Positions 19,005 through 30,854 are shown, counted from the first letter of the stretch. The stretch is 64,000 nucleotides of DNA from Prorocentrum cordatum (GCA_963575745.1 CAUYUJ010015027.1:734393-798392), one strand, 5' to 3'. Numbers and translations: made by a program. The notes: a model not told the origin generated them from the sequence alone.

Positions 19005-19175
19005 GGGCAACGCCAGGGAGGGGGATAGGCTCAGGGGGGGGCGCATCGACCCCCAATCGCCCATTGATCGCCAACGGGGGCCAGATAACCCGCCCCACGA
19101 TCTCTCGGCGATGAATCGCCGATTCCAGCTCGATGGTGTTCCCTCCTGAGCTAGTCCCCCTGTGACGGTCCCCCG
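19005..19175. mobile_element. Family C element (diverged copy of the 3,641-3,845 intron element)
   Basis: Shares AGGGGCAACGCCAGGG, GGGGATAGGCTCAGGGG, CATCGACCCCCAATCGCC and the near-palindrome TCGGCGATGAATCGCCGA, and ends near CCTGAGCTAGTCCCCC. No clear target duplication or exon pair can be seen here. Confidence 0.65.
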
Positions 19176-19602
19176 TCATATGCCCTCCTCGATCCCTCCC
19201 TTCCCTCCCTCGCGCCCTCGGTCGTTCCTCTGGGCCCTGATGATCAGGGTGGCGTCCCATCTCTGCATTTCCTCTCCCTCTCCCCCTCCCTCTCTGCTTT
19301 CTCTCCTCTGGGGCATGGCCTGCACGAGCCGAACAGGCATGGACAGCGCTTCGGACAGGGCATGAAGCCTGAAGGACAGTTGCCGGCCGCCTCCCTCTTC
19401 CTTCTCCAAGAGCACCTCCCGAGCCCGGGGGCGGAGCCGCCGTGCGGCGTTCCCAGCGGCAGTCGCTCCCGAGGTCCAGGAAGCCTTCGCCGACCGAGGG
19501 GGGAAGGCGAGGGCTCGGGTGGCCCCGCGGCCGCCCCCCGGGTCCTTTTTCCCGGAGGGGCTCGGCGTGTACGCCACGTCGCTCGAAGGACCAAAGTCGG
19601 AA
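19176..19602. other. No gene recognised
   Basis: A pyrimidine-rich tract (19,180-19,310), then GC-rich sequence with frames open by composition on both strands. Confidence 0.3.
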
Positions 19603-19773
19603 TAGACATGGTTTCTCGGAGCCCTGGCTGGACTTCTTGGAGCGGCATTGGGTGGGCCCCGCTGGCGGCGCCTCCGGCACCGCCCCTGGCGCGCACCGCG
19701 CGCCAGAGAGGGGGGGTCAGCGCAGATCCAAGAAGTCCGCGCGGACCTCGAAAAGTGTATGTGTATGCCGTTG
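19603..19773. mobile_element. Cruciform foldback element, family A
   Basis: Outer arms with mirrored CCGCGCGGACCTC end; inner hairpins GGCGGCGC-ctccg-GCaCCGCC and CTGGCGCG-cac-CGCGCGCCAG; right end GTGTATGCC. Confidence 0.75.
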
Positions 19774-20379
19774 TGGTTTCTTCTTCTAGTCGTGTGTGGG
19801 GCATAGCGAGAACGCCCACCCAGACAAGTCGACTGAGGAAATCTGCACGGGTCCACTCGACATTGGCATACGAGTGCTTTGGTGCAGCCCCTGGTCGGTT
19901 TCGCTAATCGATGTGCGTTTCACCGGATACATTCGGTGTCTGCCGGACGTCGATTAGTGATTCCGCCCAGGTGCACTCGGAACGCGGTGCCGCCGTCTGG
20001 GGCAGCTTTCGCTAAAGGGCGTTTTGCAGAAGGGGGTTCTGTCAGTCATCGAGTCTGGTCGTGCGGGAGCTCGGCCAGGGAGCTCGGTGCGTAGTGTGTT
20101 CCAGCGTTCTGCAGGTTGGGCAGGTGCGGCGTCTGCACACCGAGCTCCCCGGCCGGCCGAAGGACGTGGTGCAGGCATCGAGCCCCTCCCGAGGGGGGGA
20201 GGGCGCGCACGGCGTCCGCGGCCCGGCCGGCCGCCCCGCACCAAGATGGCATCGCAGATGTTGCCGCTCCCGCCGCAGGCGGGCGGCGCAGCGAATCTCC
20301 TCGGAGCTACGGCGCCGCAGACTACTCGCCTGATCGTCGACGATGCTCCTCGACGGGGGGGGGAGGAAAAAGAGGATGA
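19774..20379. other. No gene recognised
   Basis: GC-rich. A short inverted pair around 20,060-20,150 (GGAGCTCGG / CCGAGCTCC) is visible. No gene. Confidence 0.3.
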
Positions 20380-20535
20380 GAGGAGGGGACGATGCCAATA
20401 CCGCTGCCCGTCCTCGTCCTGGGGAGCCCTCGTCGTGGCTGGTGCATTATCCTCGAAATTCTGGTCAGAAAGCACTGCGGCAGAGGTTTGGGGAGCAGCG
20501 GTATCGGTATCTGCTTTGTCCCCAGAGGAGGAAAA
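20380..20535. repeat. Dispersed repeat family F, copy 2
   Basis: ATACCGCTGC and GCAGCGGTAT form a 10-bp inverted pair across the copy; shares CTCGAAATTCTGGTCAG with 17,630-17,650. Confidence 0.6.
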
Positions 20536-20730
20536 TCACGACGGGTGTTTTTGCCATTTTCGGCCCCTGGGGGCCCTTACTGGGTCTCAGGACAGCCAGA
20601 AAACGGCCCTGGATGAAAAAGTGGTCCAGGGGAATGGGTAAAGACTTCCAAAAGCGCACCTCCAGGCACAAGTCTGGGGGTCGGAGGAGGAGGAAGTGAA
20701 GGAGGAGGAGGAGGAGGAGCGCGAAGTATC
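20536..20730 (-). repeat. Family D repeat (inverted) and AGG tract
   Basis: TTTTCGGCCCCTGGGGGCCC and AGGACAGCCAGAAAACGG match family D on the opposite strand. 20,683-20,722 is an AGG tract. Confidence 0.5.
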
Positions 20731-21890
20731 GAGGCTGTTGCTCATCTTTCTTAAGCGGGGGGCCCAACGGGGTGCTCTTCGACGCGGCCAGATTCCCCTC
20801 AGCCTTCTGGTCGGAGCGCACCCCTGGGCAGGTCCTGGGGTCGAAGGTGCAGAGGGATCTGCTTCATACACCTGGCACGTCAAACAAAGAAATCGGCCTG
20901 CCAGCAGGTTCCCCACAGAAGTGTCTGGTCACCCCATGGCCCCAGGGACCCGCAGAAGCTCGGGGGCACCGTAGGACCCTCAAAGATCGGCGGGGAATGT
21001 GCCCCCAATAGCAAGGTGCCTTGTCGTGTGTACCCAATGCAGGCTTGCGCCAGCTCCGCCCACCCTCTGGGGAGTTCTTCGTCTGGCTCGCGAGTGAACG
21101 ACCAGAGCTCGCTGGAGATCTGTGACGCTGCCGTCCGGAATCCAGCCGTTGCCAGTTGCTCTCGCCACAGGCGGGCGTTGCGACCCAGATATCCGATGCC
21201 CTGATTTGTTATTGCGGTGTCAGTCCCAGAGAGCTTGGCGTCGCATTTGTTTCACACCAGGCGTTCGTACAAGCTTTCATGGGCCCAGGACACTTGCGGA
21301 TCGATGCGGCTCCAGGAATGCCCCAGAAAGATGGTGTCGAGGGCTCCAGTCGCGAGTCTCTGCCATGTTGAATTTTCTTGGCGACGTCGCATGTCAGGGC
21401 ACAGCCCCAGAATTCGACCCCCTCGCAGGATTGGGCGCGGGTGACTGGGGGTCAGCCCTCAGCCAAGACCCCTTCGCGTCGTGAATACAAAGCGCGAAGG
21501 GAATTGTTTTGCAAATTTTGCTTTCCGAAACCCACACTAGGCCCCGTGACAGCCAAGTAACTGAACAGGATGTAGAGCGGGACCAGGAGGATGTCCCGAT
21601 TTTTGGTTGCAGTACCCAGACCTCGAGGGACTCACGAACAATGTAGCCCGATGTGTTTGTTATGGAGTCGGCTTCTGGAGGCCGCTTTCGGGCCACAAGA
21701 GGGGAACACAGAATTCCCCAGTCAGTGCTTGCACTCACTGTCGGTCCCTGCGAAGGTTGGAAGATTATTGTTTGGTGTTCTTTCCCCACATCACCGCAGC
21801 GACAGAAGGACACTTTGAGTGCACTACAGCAGCAGGGCGGAAAAATGTGCGGGCTCCAGAGAGGAACCGACAATGCATTAGAACATAAGA
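20731..21890. other. No gene recognised
   Basis: No exon supported. 21,250-21,370 (CACCAGGCGTT, GGGCCCAGGAC, CAGAAAGATGGTGTCGAGG) is related in inverted orientation to 3,060-3,160. Confidence 0.35.
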
Positions 21891-21946
21891 GGAGGAGGAA
21901 GAGGAGGAGGAGGAGGAGGAGGAGGAGGAGGAGGAGGAGGAGGAGC
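21891..21946 (-). repeat. (TCC)n tract downstream of the minus-strand LINE relic
   Basis: AGG on the plus strand, so TCC on the coding strand of the 22.2-24.0 kb relic, about 290 bp past its last recognisable codon. Confidence 0.85.
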
Positions 21947-22235
21947 GGGTTTTACACGACTTCTAAGCCGGCCAACGCAGGCGCCACTTCCACCGGCGTC
22001 TGCTGCAAATCGGCATAGTCGTGTAAGACGGCATGCGCTGTTGTTGCTTGTAATGCAATACCTGAAAGCCCATATCAGCGATGCAAGAAACCTAAAGTGG
22101 CACCTTTCCGCACCTGTGCATGCATTCCGCGGGTGCGCGCGGAAGCCAAACAACTAGATTGCTTTCCCTCAACTATCGTCCGTCGATTTCCGAACCACAA
22201 TTTCATGATATGTGATGTCGTGTTTGCGACCTCTG

Positions 22236-24020
22236 TCACTTAATAAGCGGCCACCTTGATTGCCTGTCCCTGGACGTAGTCTGCCAGTACTGTACGTGAG
22301 ATTGGGGATATGACGCAGACATCGTAGAATAATGGCACGCCATGAGCCACTGGTCGAGCCGACGTAAATCCCCAGCAGGCACTGGGACGTGGCTATTCCG
22401 CAGCAAACGCTCTACGTTACGATCCGATGTGTATCCACCACCTTCCGTAAGTACTTGCCTCCATGCCGCTACCATTTTGGTGTGGCGCGGATGGAGGCGA
22501 GCCCCTCCGTTGTCGGCCAATCTTGAAAACCCGTGCGGGTCTGTCCCATCGCAGATCACCGCCAGCCCCAGACGTCGCCGTAGGGCACACCTGAATGTTT
22601 TGTTGCCGCACGTCGTTGCGGGCGTCGTGGGACAGATCCTAAGCGAGACGCTCGAAAATGGTCCCTTGCACGATTGCAACCGTGATTTGCCTTTCGAAGC
22701 AGCATTCACCTGAAATCGCTGTGCTAGCAGATTTCGTAGCAAACGTTGATGAGCAGAGCCTTCTACCGCATTTGATGCGTGAAATTGCCACCCATGTGCC
22801 CACTCCCCTAAAGTGAGGGGGTCTTCCGTTGTGTCCAGCGGGCCTGGAGGCCGGAGGCCGGTTGCAATATCATTCCACGCAGGCCCTTCTGTCCATCCAC
22901 CATTGGTTGCACATTGTCCCAGCTTGTTCAGCATGAACCAAGCACGCAAGTCCACAAGGCACCGTGTCCGCAAGGGAATTTTGGATTGCCGACAAATTGA
23001 AAACAATTTTTCGGGCTTTGCTGGGGAATCTCTGTAAGAGCTCAGAAAGAGAATCTGCCCAGCTCGCCCAGAATGTCGCAGGCGCGGTCCTAGTAGCACT
23101 CCGCAAAACCATACCCCCAAATCGTAGTGGGAGTGTCGCTTGAGAAACCCAATTGTCGCATGTAACCCCATGCAAATCGAAATTACAGACATCGGCCGTG
23201 GCGGTACCAAAGGGTATTTGGAACACTTCCAATATTCTGCGGTCGTGGGGCGCCGTGGCGATACGAGCTAAGTGTGGTGGCGACGTGCGAAGAAGGTGGT
23301 TGTTATTCAGGACAGCGCAATTCTACAGCAGGGGCCACGCCGCCTGGAGAGAGGGGCGCTTTTGGTATGTGTTGTAGCAGCTTTTCACTCTCACCAGCCA
23401 GGTGTCCCCCAAATGATGCAATAGATGCTTCCGTCCCGAAAGGCGTCCCCAGAGTGTTGATTCCTCGTTCCGGTAATGGTTTGTCGCATTTCCACGCGTC
23501 AGGCGTAATGTTTGCCAATTTTTTCGGACAAGGTGTTTCTGTCGGTCCCCAATTGCCAGCTTGTCAGCATTAACATCGACATGGCATGATATTGATAGTT
23601 GGGGGCGCACCGACGACAATACATAGTCAACTCCGTCTTGGCCGCAGATGATGTAAATATCGTCCAAGTACGCAATGATCTCAGCCCCAGGTGGTAATTT
23701 GTTGCGGATTTGCTTTAGAGCAATACCAATTGCCAGTCAAAACAGGGCAGGCATAAGAGCAACTCCTTGTTCGTCTCCGTCACCTTGCGGGATCGTGTGA
23801 GCCCAGCCTTGTGCGTCGACCCATTTAAATGCAAACGTGACCCCGTATCATAGGCACACAGAGGGATTGAGGCCATGTAGTTCTGGATTTCTCTATAATG
23901 CCTCAAACACGCGTGCTCTGCATAGTAGTCAATGGCACCAACCCCATCGATACTGACAATTACCTTTTGTGGATTCGCATTGCTAAGGTGTTGTTGCAGC
24001 AGATCAACGGCCGAGTCGGT
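22236..24020 (-). pseudogene. Relic non-LTR retrotransposon reverse transcriptase (5'-truncated)
   Basis: Minus-strand RT of a type common in dinoflagellates. RT motif A reads SIDGVGAIDYY (23,922-23,954). Motif B reads DEQGVALMPALF then LAIGIALK (about 23,720-23,770), with a TGA at 23,737-23,739 inside it. Motif C is YLDDIYI (23,650-23,670). Further along come ATLPLRFGGMVLRSA and TAPATFWASWADSL (about 23,040-23,135), GWQFHASNAVEGSAHQRLL, ALRRRLGLAV, and a decayed C-terminal region with LRRLDQWLMA (about 22,340). Frameshifts near 23,800 and 23,220-23,320 break it. It is cut off right after motif A, as expected for incomplete reverse transcription. Not functional. Confidence 0.8.
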
Positions 24021-24160
24021 TCCCGGCCGATTTCGGTGAGCGGCCGGGTTCCCGGGTTCCCAGTTCCAGGTTCCCCCGTTCCCGGTTGTTGGTTTCGGGC
24101 TGATTTCGGCGGACGGCAGGGTTCCCAGGGTTCCAATTTTCCCGGTTGTTTGGGTTCCTA
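24021..24160. repeat. GGTTCCC-rich short repeats
   Basis: Degenerate tandem CGGGTTCCCAGGTTCC-like units between the RT relic and the 12-bp array. Confidence 0.6.
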
Positions 24161-24760
24161 GTCGATCTCATGATCGATGTCATTATCGACCTCACTATCC
24201 ATCTCACTCAATCGATCTCACTACCAATCTCATTCTCGATATGGTTGTCGTTCTCACGATCGATCTCATTGTCGATCACACGATTTGAGTCATTATCGAC
24301 TTCACCATCGATATCACGATTGATCTCACGAACGGTCACACGATCGGTTTCACAATCGCTCTCACTATCGGTCTCACGATCGATGTCATCATCGATGTCA
24401 CTAGCGATCTCACGATCGGTGTCACTTAATCGATCGCACTATCGATATAACTATTGATCTCCTTACCGATCGCACTATCGGTCTCACTATCGATCTCACT
24501 CAATCGATGTCATTCAGGCGACCTCACGATCGATCCCACGATCGAACACGATCGATCTCACGATCGATTTCACCATAGATCCCACTCAATCGAGATCATT
24601 AACGATCTCACGAACGATATCTGTATCGACCTGTTTATCGATATCACTATCGTTCTCACGATCGATCTCACTCAATCGACCTCACGACCAATCTCACAAT
24701 CGATGCCACTATCAATCTCACGATGGGTCTCCCTTTCGATCTCACTCCATGCAGCATAGC
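24161..24760. repeat. 12-bp TCGATCTCACTA array
   Basis: About 50 imperfect tandem units of TCGATCTCACTA. The unit is divisible by three, so frames stay open and read Ile-Asp-Leu-Thr or Ser-rich repeats. Not a gene. Confidence 0.9.
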
Positions 24761-25069
24761 ATAGAGATAGCACGGGACACCCCAAGCCACGGGACACCAC
24801 GGGACACCATCGGGACGCCGTCGGGATACCATCGAGACACCGACGGGACACCATCGGGACACCACAGCGCCATTACTGGCCAACCCAGTGGGCAGCAACT
24901 TTTGGTTCGTCTTATCCTTGGCAACGGCGGGTTCTTTCCTCTCGCCCGCCCACGCAACTCGCCTCGCCCACACGCGCGAAACGAACGTGAATCCGAAACC
25001 GATCTCCCGGTGGAGCGCGGTCCCCCACTTCATTGCGACCTCCCCCTCCAACCTCCGTTGTGTGTATAT
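24761..25069. repeat. 10-bp CACGGGACAC repeats and degenerate copy of the 25.8-26.1 kb module
   Basis: GGGACACCAC units (24,770-24,870), then a segment (CTCGCCCGCCCACGCAACTC, 24,945-25,065) homologous to 25,935-26,060. Confidence 0.7.
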
Positions 25070-27270
25070 ATATATACCTATACGACCACCCTTCGGGTGA
25101 TAAGGAGACTGTGGGGGGAGGAGAGAGGGGGGAACCAACATCTGAGTCAATCGATCTCACTATCGGTCTCACTCAATGGAACACCACGGGACACCACGGG
25201 ACACTTGTCGATCTCACTATCGATCTCACTATCGATCTCACTCAACGGGACATCACGGGACACCGCGGGCCACCACGGGACACCATGGGACATTGCGGAA
25301 CACCTCTCGATCTCATTATCGGTCTCACTATCGATCTCAGTATCAATCTCATTCAACGGGACACCATTGGACACCACGGGACACCTTGGGACACCACATC
25401 GATCTCACTATCGATCTCACCATCGATCTCACTCAACGGGACACCACGGGACACCACGGAACACTTGTCGATCTCACTATCGGTCTCATTATCGATCTCA
25501 GTTTTTGGGACACCACGGGACACCTCGGGCACCACATCGATCTCAGCATCGATCTCAATATCGATCTTACTCAACGGGACACCACGGGACACCGCGGGAC
25601 ACCTGTCGATCTCAATATCGATCTCACTCAACAGCACACCACGGGACACAACGGGACACCTCGGGGCACCACGTCGATCTCACTATCGATCTCACTATCG
25701 ATCTCACTGTCAATCTCACTATCGATCTCACCCAACGGGACACCACGGGACACCAGGGACACCTGCGGGACACCGCGGGCCACCGGCCGCTGGAGGAGTT
25801 ACATGTGGTCCGGCCGCGGCCCAGCCACAGGAGGATTTCGGGACACCCGCGGGACACCAGCGGGACACCGCGGGGCACCGGCCGCCAGAGGAGTTACATT
25901 TGGTCCGGCCGCGGCCCAGCCACAGGAGGATTTCTTCTCGCCCGCCCACGCAGCTTCGCCTTGCCCGCACGCACGGCACGCACGACACGAACCCGAAACC
26001 GAAGTCGATTTCCTGGTGGGGGGGGTCTCCGTTTCACGTCGGACTCACCCCCCGACCTCCGATATATGTATATATGGAGAGAGAGAGAGAGACAGACAGA
26101 GAGAACCAAACACTTAATTGATGGTAAATACAGGAGGAGAGATGCGGAGTAGAGAGTAGAGAGAGAGAGGAGAGAGAGAGAGATCTATATACATACATAA
26201 ATATACACAAATGTATATGTATATACTGTAAAGAGAAAGTGCGTGTATGTATTACATCTGTATGTATGGATATATCGGAGGTTGGAGGGTGAGTCCGACG
26301 TGTAACGGAGACCCCCCCTACCGGGAATTCAATTTTGGTTTTGGGTTCATGTCGTGCGTGCCGTGCGCGCGTGCGGGCGAGGCGAAGCTGCGTGGGCGGG
26401 CGAGAGGAAATCCTCCTGTGGCTGGGCCGCGGCCGGACCAAGTGTTTCTCCCCGGCGGCCAGTGGCCCGCGGTGTCCCGCCAGTGTCCCGCTGGTGTCCC
26501 GAAATCCTCCTGTGGCCGGGCTGCGGCGGACCAAATGTAACTCCTCCAGCGGCCGGTGGCCCGCGGTGTCCCGCGGTGTCCCGTCGTGTCCCGTGGTGTT
26601 CGCCGTTGCTAGGGCGAAGTCAAGACAAATGATTCTCCCCCGCCCGCCCGTCTGGCGGTGGCTCGCGGTGTCCCGCGGTGTCCCGTGGTGTCCCGTGGTG
26701 TCCCGTGGTGTCCCGTTGAATGAGATCGATAGTGTGATCGATATTGAGATCGATGTGGTGCCCCGAGGTGTCCCGTGGTGACCCGTTAAGTAAGATAGAT
26801 TTTTAGATCGATAGTGAGATCGACAGGTGTCCCGTCGTGTCCCGTGGTGCCCCGTTACATGAGAGCGATGGTGTGATCGATACTGAGATCGATAGTGAGA
26901 TCGATGTGGCGTCCCGAGGTGTCCCGTGGTGTTCCGTGATGTCCCGTGGTGTCCCGTTGAGTGAGATCGATAGTGAGACCGATAGTGTGATCGAGAGGTG
27001 TCTCGCGATGTCCCGTGGTGTCCCGTAATGGCCCGTGTTGTCCCGTGGTGTAACGTTGAGTGAGATCCCGTGGTGTCCCGTGGTGTAACGTTGAGTGAGA
27101 TCGATAGTGAGACCGATAGTGAGATCGACAAGTGTCCCGTGGGGGCCCGTGGTGTCCCGTGGTGTCCCGTTGAGTGAGATCGATAGTGAGATCGATTGAG
27201 TCAGATGTTGTTTCCCCCCCCTCTCCCCGCCCACAACCTCCTCAACACCCGAAGGTTGGTCGAATGGATA
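25070..27270. repeat. Giant inverted repeat of mixed 12-bp and 10-bp arrays
   Basis: Left arm about 25,070-26,065, centre about 26,066-26,270, right arm about 26,271-27,270. In order, the left arm has an ACCCTTCGGGTG edge, TCGATCTCACTA and CACGGGACAC arrays, two CAGCCACAGGAGGATTTC blocks (25,822 and 25,917), and TCGGACTCACCCCC by TATATATG. The right arm shows the reverse complements in reverse order (GGGTGAGTCCGACG at 26,288, GAAATCCTCCTGTGGCTGGG at 26,406 and 26,510, GGTGTCCCGTGG arrays, GAGATCGATAGTGAGATCGA, CACCCGAAGGTTGG at 27,247). The arms are diverged but collinear. The centre holds (GA)n and (TA)-rich sequence. Confidence 0.85.
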
Positions 27271-27472
27271 TATATACAAGCTTTTTTACGCAGGAAGGCA
27301 TGGGGAGTGAGACATGTATATATATGACGAGAGAGAGAGAGAGAGAAAGAGAGAGAGTCTGAGAGAGAGAGAGACAAAATATAGAGGAACATATAGCAAC
27401 TAGACTGGACTAGTACGCTAGGGCGGCCAGCGAAACATCCAAAATCCACTGATTGGGGTTTCCCCTGGTGTA
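27271..27472. repeat. (GA)n and TA-rich tract
   Basis: GAGAGAGA runs at 27,328-27,375 beside TATATATA stretches, resembling the centre of the inverted repeat at 26,080-26,180. Confidence 0.7.
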
Positions 27473-27630
27473 CTGACATAAACAGCGCGCGGAGTTCCCG
27501 GATCTGCGTTGGACGCCCCTCCCTGGCGCAGGGTGCGCGCCAGGGACGGCGACGGAGGCGCCGACAGTGGGCTTCAGCGCCGATCCGAAGAATCCGCGCG
27601 GACCTCGGAATTTTTATGTTCGTGTCATTG
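27473..27630. mobile_element. Cruciform foldback element, family A (inverted orientation)
   Basis: Left end TACTGACATAAACAGCGCGC, right end GCGCGGACCTCGGAATTTTT then ATGTTCGTGTCATTG. The inner hairpins appear in reversed order (CTGGCGCagggtGCGCGCCAG first), so the element is inserted in the other direction from its relatives. Confidence 0.7.
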
Positions 27631-27982
27631 TTCGTTCCCCTGCCGCAAACAGTGGAGTCCGACATGTTCGTTGTGTCTTGGGCTCCGCTTTCGGGCCTCA
27701 AGGCACTCGGGATGAAGAGCCAGCCCTGGGGAGGGAGTATGGAGAGGCCATGGCCCCGAGACCGGGATCGATCTCGAGCCGTCGGAGGTGTAGGCGCACG
27801 CGGGCACGGAGCGCTGGACCCCTTCCCCGAACGTGTTGTTCGAGCCCTGTGTATTGTCATTTTGACCGAGATTCGGCGGCGCGCCCGGAGGGGAGGTGAG
27901 AAGGAGCAGGCTTTCTCAGAAGGCCGCAGGGCTTCTCAGAAGCCCTGCGCCAGGCCATGTTGACACAGATCGGGGAACCAAG
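27631..27982. repeat. Spacer with a family B left end (27,866-27,955)
   Basis: 27,866-27,955 has TTCGGCGGCGCGCCCGGAGG and the paired TTTCTCAGAAGGCCGCAGGG / CTTCTCAGAAGCCCTGC. The rest shows no gene. Confidence 0.5.
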
Positions 27983-28157
27983 AATGGCATAAACATAAAA
28001 TTCCGCGGTCCGAGCGGATTCCTCGGATTGGCGCTGGGGCACCTTGGCGGCGCCTCCGCCGCCGCTTCTGTCGCGCTCCGCATGCCAGTGGGGGGGGGGG
28101 GGGCGCGCCGATCCGAGGAATCCGCACGGACCTCCAAGTCTCTATGTTCGTGTCATT
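27983..28157. mobile_element. Cruciform foldback element, family A (most complete copy)
   Basis: Starts AATGGCATAAACATAAAATT and ends TCTCTATGTTCGTGTCATT, so the outermost bases are also inverted repeats. Arms carry CGGATTCCTCGGAT / ATCCGAGGAATCCG. Inner hairpin GGCGGCG-cctc-CGCCGCC. A poly-G run (28,089-28,103) lies near the right inner arm. Confidence 0.75.
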
Positions 28158-28769
28158 GTTTGTCTTTCGACATGTTGAAAGAGACGCTGGTTGTGCAGCT
28201 CGGTTGGTGCACGTTCAAGTATGCGCAGGTGGGCACAGTGGCTGCGCGTGGAACCGCGGAGTTTCAGGAGATGCCGGGAGGAGAACAGAGCAACCAAACA
28301 AAAACATATGCAGTTGCCATGGTCGGGGCGCAGGTAACGCGGATCAGCCTTCATGGGGGTCAGCCAAATCCCATGTGATCCACTCTGGCTGACCCAGCAT
28401 TGCATCTTTGCTTGTTCGGCCCCTCATGTTCCTGCTCGGGCCACCCGTGCCCCCTCGGCCCGTCATTGCCAGATCGCCCAAACGATGTTGTATAGGTGTT
28501 TCCGATCCTTACTATTACATCGTGGTTGCAGTGTTTTACCATATTCCAAGTTTCTAGACCTCCGACGTCTTCTATATTGAATCGCTTCGTTCATTCCGCC
28601 GGCCCGTGATATGGCATCGCTGGTTTTTGTCTGTGTGTTCGTTGCCCATGTTGCGCTCTTGGGGGCGGGTGTCGTTCGGACGCGTTGCGTGGGGAGTTTT
28701 AATGGTGAAGCAGTTCCCTGGGGGTCGTCTCTCGATGGGGCGAAATAGAGTCGTCGTCAAGATGCTTCT
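28158..28769. other. No gene recognised
   Basis: Lower-GC sequence; short frames only. Confidence 0.35.
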
Positions 28770-29420
28770 TTGGGGGGCCTCTTGGGGTCTGTTGAGAGGC
28801 CGTTCGGGGGCGCCTGGGAGACATGTTTGAAGCCTTCTGGGGCTTCTTTTGGGCCTCCTGGGAGTCTCCTGGGGCCTCTTGGCGACATCTTGGGGCCTCT
28901 TGGAGGCCTCTTGGGGCCTCTTTGGGACCTCCTGGGCGCCTTCTGGGACGGAGGGCTCCATTTTTGAGTTCTCGGTATCCCTCCTGAGTCCCTCTTGGGC
29001 CCGTCTTGGGGCCTCTTGGTCCGTCTTGGGCGGCACTTGGGCCGTCTTGAGGGCTCTCTTGGGTCGTTTCGGCGCCGTCTTGGGAGCTTCGTGGGCCGTC
29101 TTGGAGCGGTCTTGGGGGCCTCTTGGGCCGTCTTGGAGCGTCCGGAAGCCGAAAAAGCCAGAACACAAAAAACATCGAAAAAACCAATGAAAATCAACGA
29201 TTTTGGCCTCTTGGGGCTCTCTTCGGAGGCCTCTTGGAAGGCTCTTGGGGCGTCTTGGAGGCCTCTTGGGCTGTCTTGGGGGCCTTTTGGGCCGTCTTGG
29301 GGTCATCTTCGGCGTCTTCGAGCGCTCTTTGGGCGTCTCGGGGGCCTCTTGGGCAGTCTTGGGGGCCTCTTGGGGCACTCTGAGCGCGCTCTGGGGAGCC
29401 TGAGAGGCCGCACCCAGAAG
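28770..29420. repeat. 11-bp arrays with AT-rich punctuation module
   Basis: GCCTCTTGGGG/CGTCTTGGGG units on both sides of an AT-rich block at 29,143-29,215 (GAAGCCGAAAAAGCCAGAAC then CAATGAAAATCAACGATTTT). The same block punctuates the arrays at 38.8, 39.3, 40.3, 41.3, 42.1, 60.3, 60.7 and 61.0 kb. Confidence 0.8.
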
Positions 29421-30854
29421 GAAAACCATCTCTGAGTAGACTTGGTCGGGCGGCGACCGGGCGTTGGTCGGGGTACTTTTCGCCGGGGGACCCCCAGGGG
29501 CCGCCCCGCGCGCGCGAACTAGAAATACTGTTAATACTGTTAACCAGTTACCGGAGATCTTATCACGCCCTGGCCCGTTGGGCCGGCGAATTTCTTAAGC
29601 ACGTGGGTCGCTGAGCTCTCGACCCCAGGTAGTTTTACGGCCCAGCTATCGGACGCGGGTTCGCAGAGGCCCAAGACATCGAAGAGCCGCCCGTCGTTGC
29701 TTCTTCACGACGCCTGGGCCTCGAAGTCGACCCCTGGGCCTGTCCTGGAGCGCATCCTGGCCAGAACCTCGAGACGAATCGGGCTGCGGCGACGAGAACG
29801 CCCAAGGAAGCATAAGCATACCACCACAGGAGGTGTCAAACCCTCGGGCGTCGATCCTGGGCAACCGGGGCGAGCGCGTCGTCACGGGGGGCTGGGGGGG
29901 CCTGGAGGGGTCGGCGCGTTTCTGGGCAGCCTCCTTGAGGGCGACGGAGGGCATCGTGAAGAGAGGGAGGAAGACGCAGAGGAGGGACAAGGAGCATGAT
30001 GAGCGGGACGACGGCGGCGGCGACGACAATAAGTGCAATGATGATGAGGAGGAGGAGGAGAAAGAGGGGGAGGTGGAGGATGATGTGTCCTCTTCGCTAC
30101 AACCATGACGGGTAAGATCAGCAGCCTGATGCGGAAGAGGTCGCAAATTACATTTCATGCACATGTGTATCTGCGCGTTGCCCTGCAATCGGCATGTCCT
30201 GGCAGGACACAGGTCGAGGCTGGAACAGAAAATGTGCAATGGACGAGCCTGGCGGCGGCGAAGCGTGCTAGAGCGATGTGTGAGACGAAAGGAAGATCGT
30301 CTCAGGTGCAGCTGCAGGGAGAGCCCGGCCGTAACAGGGAGTAGCGCCAGGCCCGAAGGCAGGGCACGAGTGAACGGCGAAGCCAGGGGACCGACGAAGA
30401 AGACGGGGAACCACAGGAAGGGGGGGAATCCGGACGGCGAGGAAGTTGGGAGGGCGACGAACACGTCGCTCGTCGGTTCAGCGACGAAGGAAGAGGAGGA
30501 GGAGGAGGAGGAGGAGGAGGAGGAGGAGGAGGAGGAGGAGGAGGTGGAGGAGTGACAGCACACAGCTCCCTCCCGCGGCGGGGCCCCGATCCCCCGCCAG
30601 GCCATGCCGCGCTGGGCGCCCATTTCGCCGCAAGGTTCCGATGCGTCGCCCGCGCTCCCGGCCTAGCTGAGCCCCAGCCCGCGATCGGCGAGACGGGCAG
30701 TGTAAGGGGTGGTCGGGCGGGGCTAAAACCGGGATAAATCGTTCCAGAGCGTTCCGCAAGGCTCTCGCAGCCTTCCAGAGCGCTCTGCAGCGGCCGCGGC
30801 TCGGCGCCCGATACATCCTCCAGAACAGCCGGACATCAGAGATCGATGTCTCCT
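29421..30854. other. Non-coding stretch with two AGG tracts
   Basis: AGG tracts at 30,044-30,085 and 30,490-30,552. Serine- or glutamate-runs in long frames here come from these tracts. No gene supported. Confidence 0.4.

Noticed and set aside
18370-19149. 259-codon plus-strand frame
   Set aside because: Its last part lies in a family C element and the rest has no recognisable domain; composition alone can keep it open.
24749-27131. Open frames of 360-467 codons on both strands over the 12-bp and 10-bp arrays
   Set aside because: The peptides are translations of TCGATCTCACTA and CACGGGACAC units; similar frames exist on the opposite strand of the inverted repeat.
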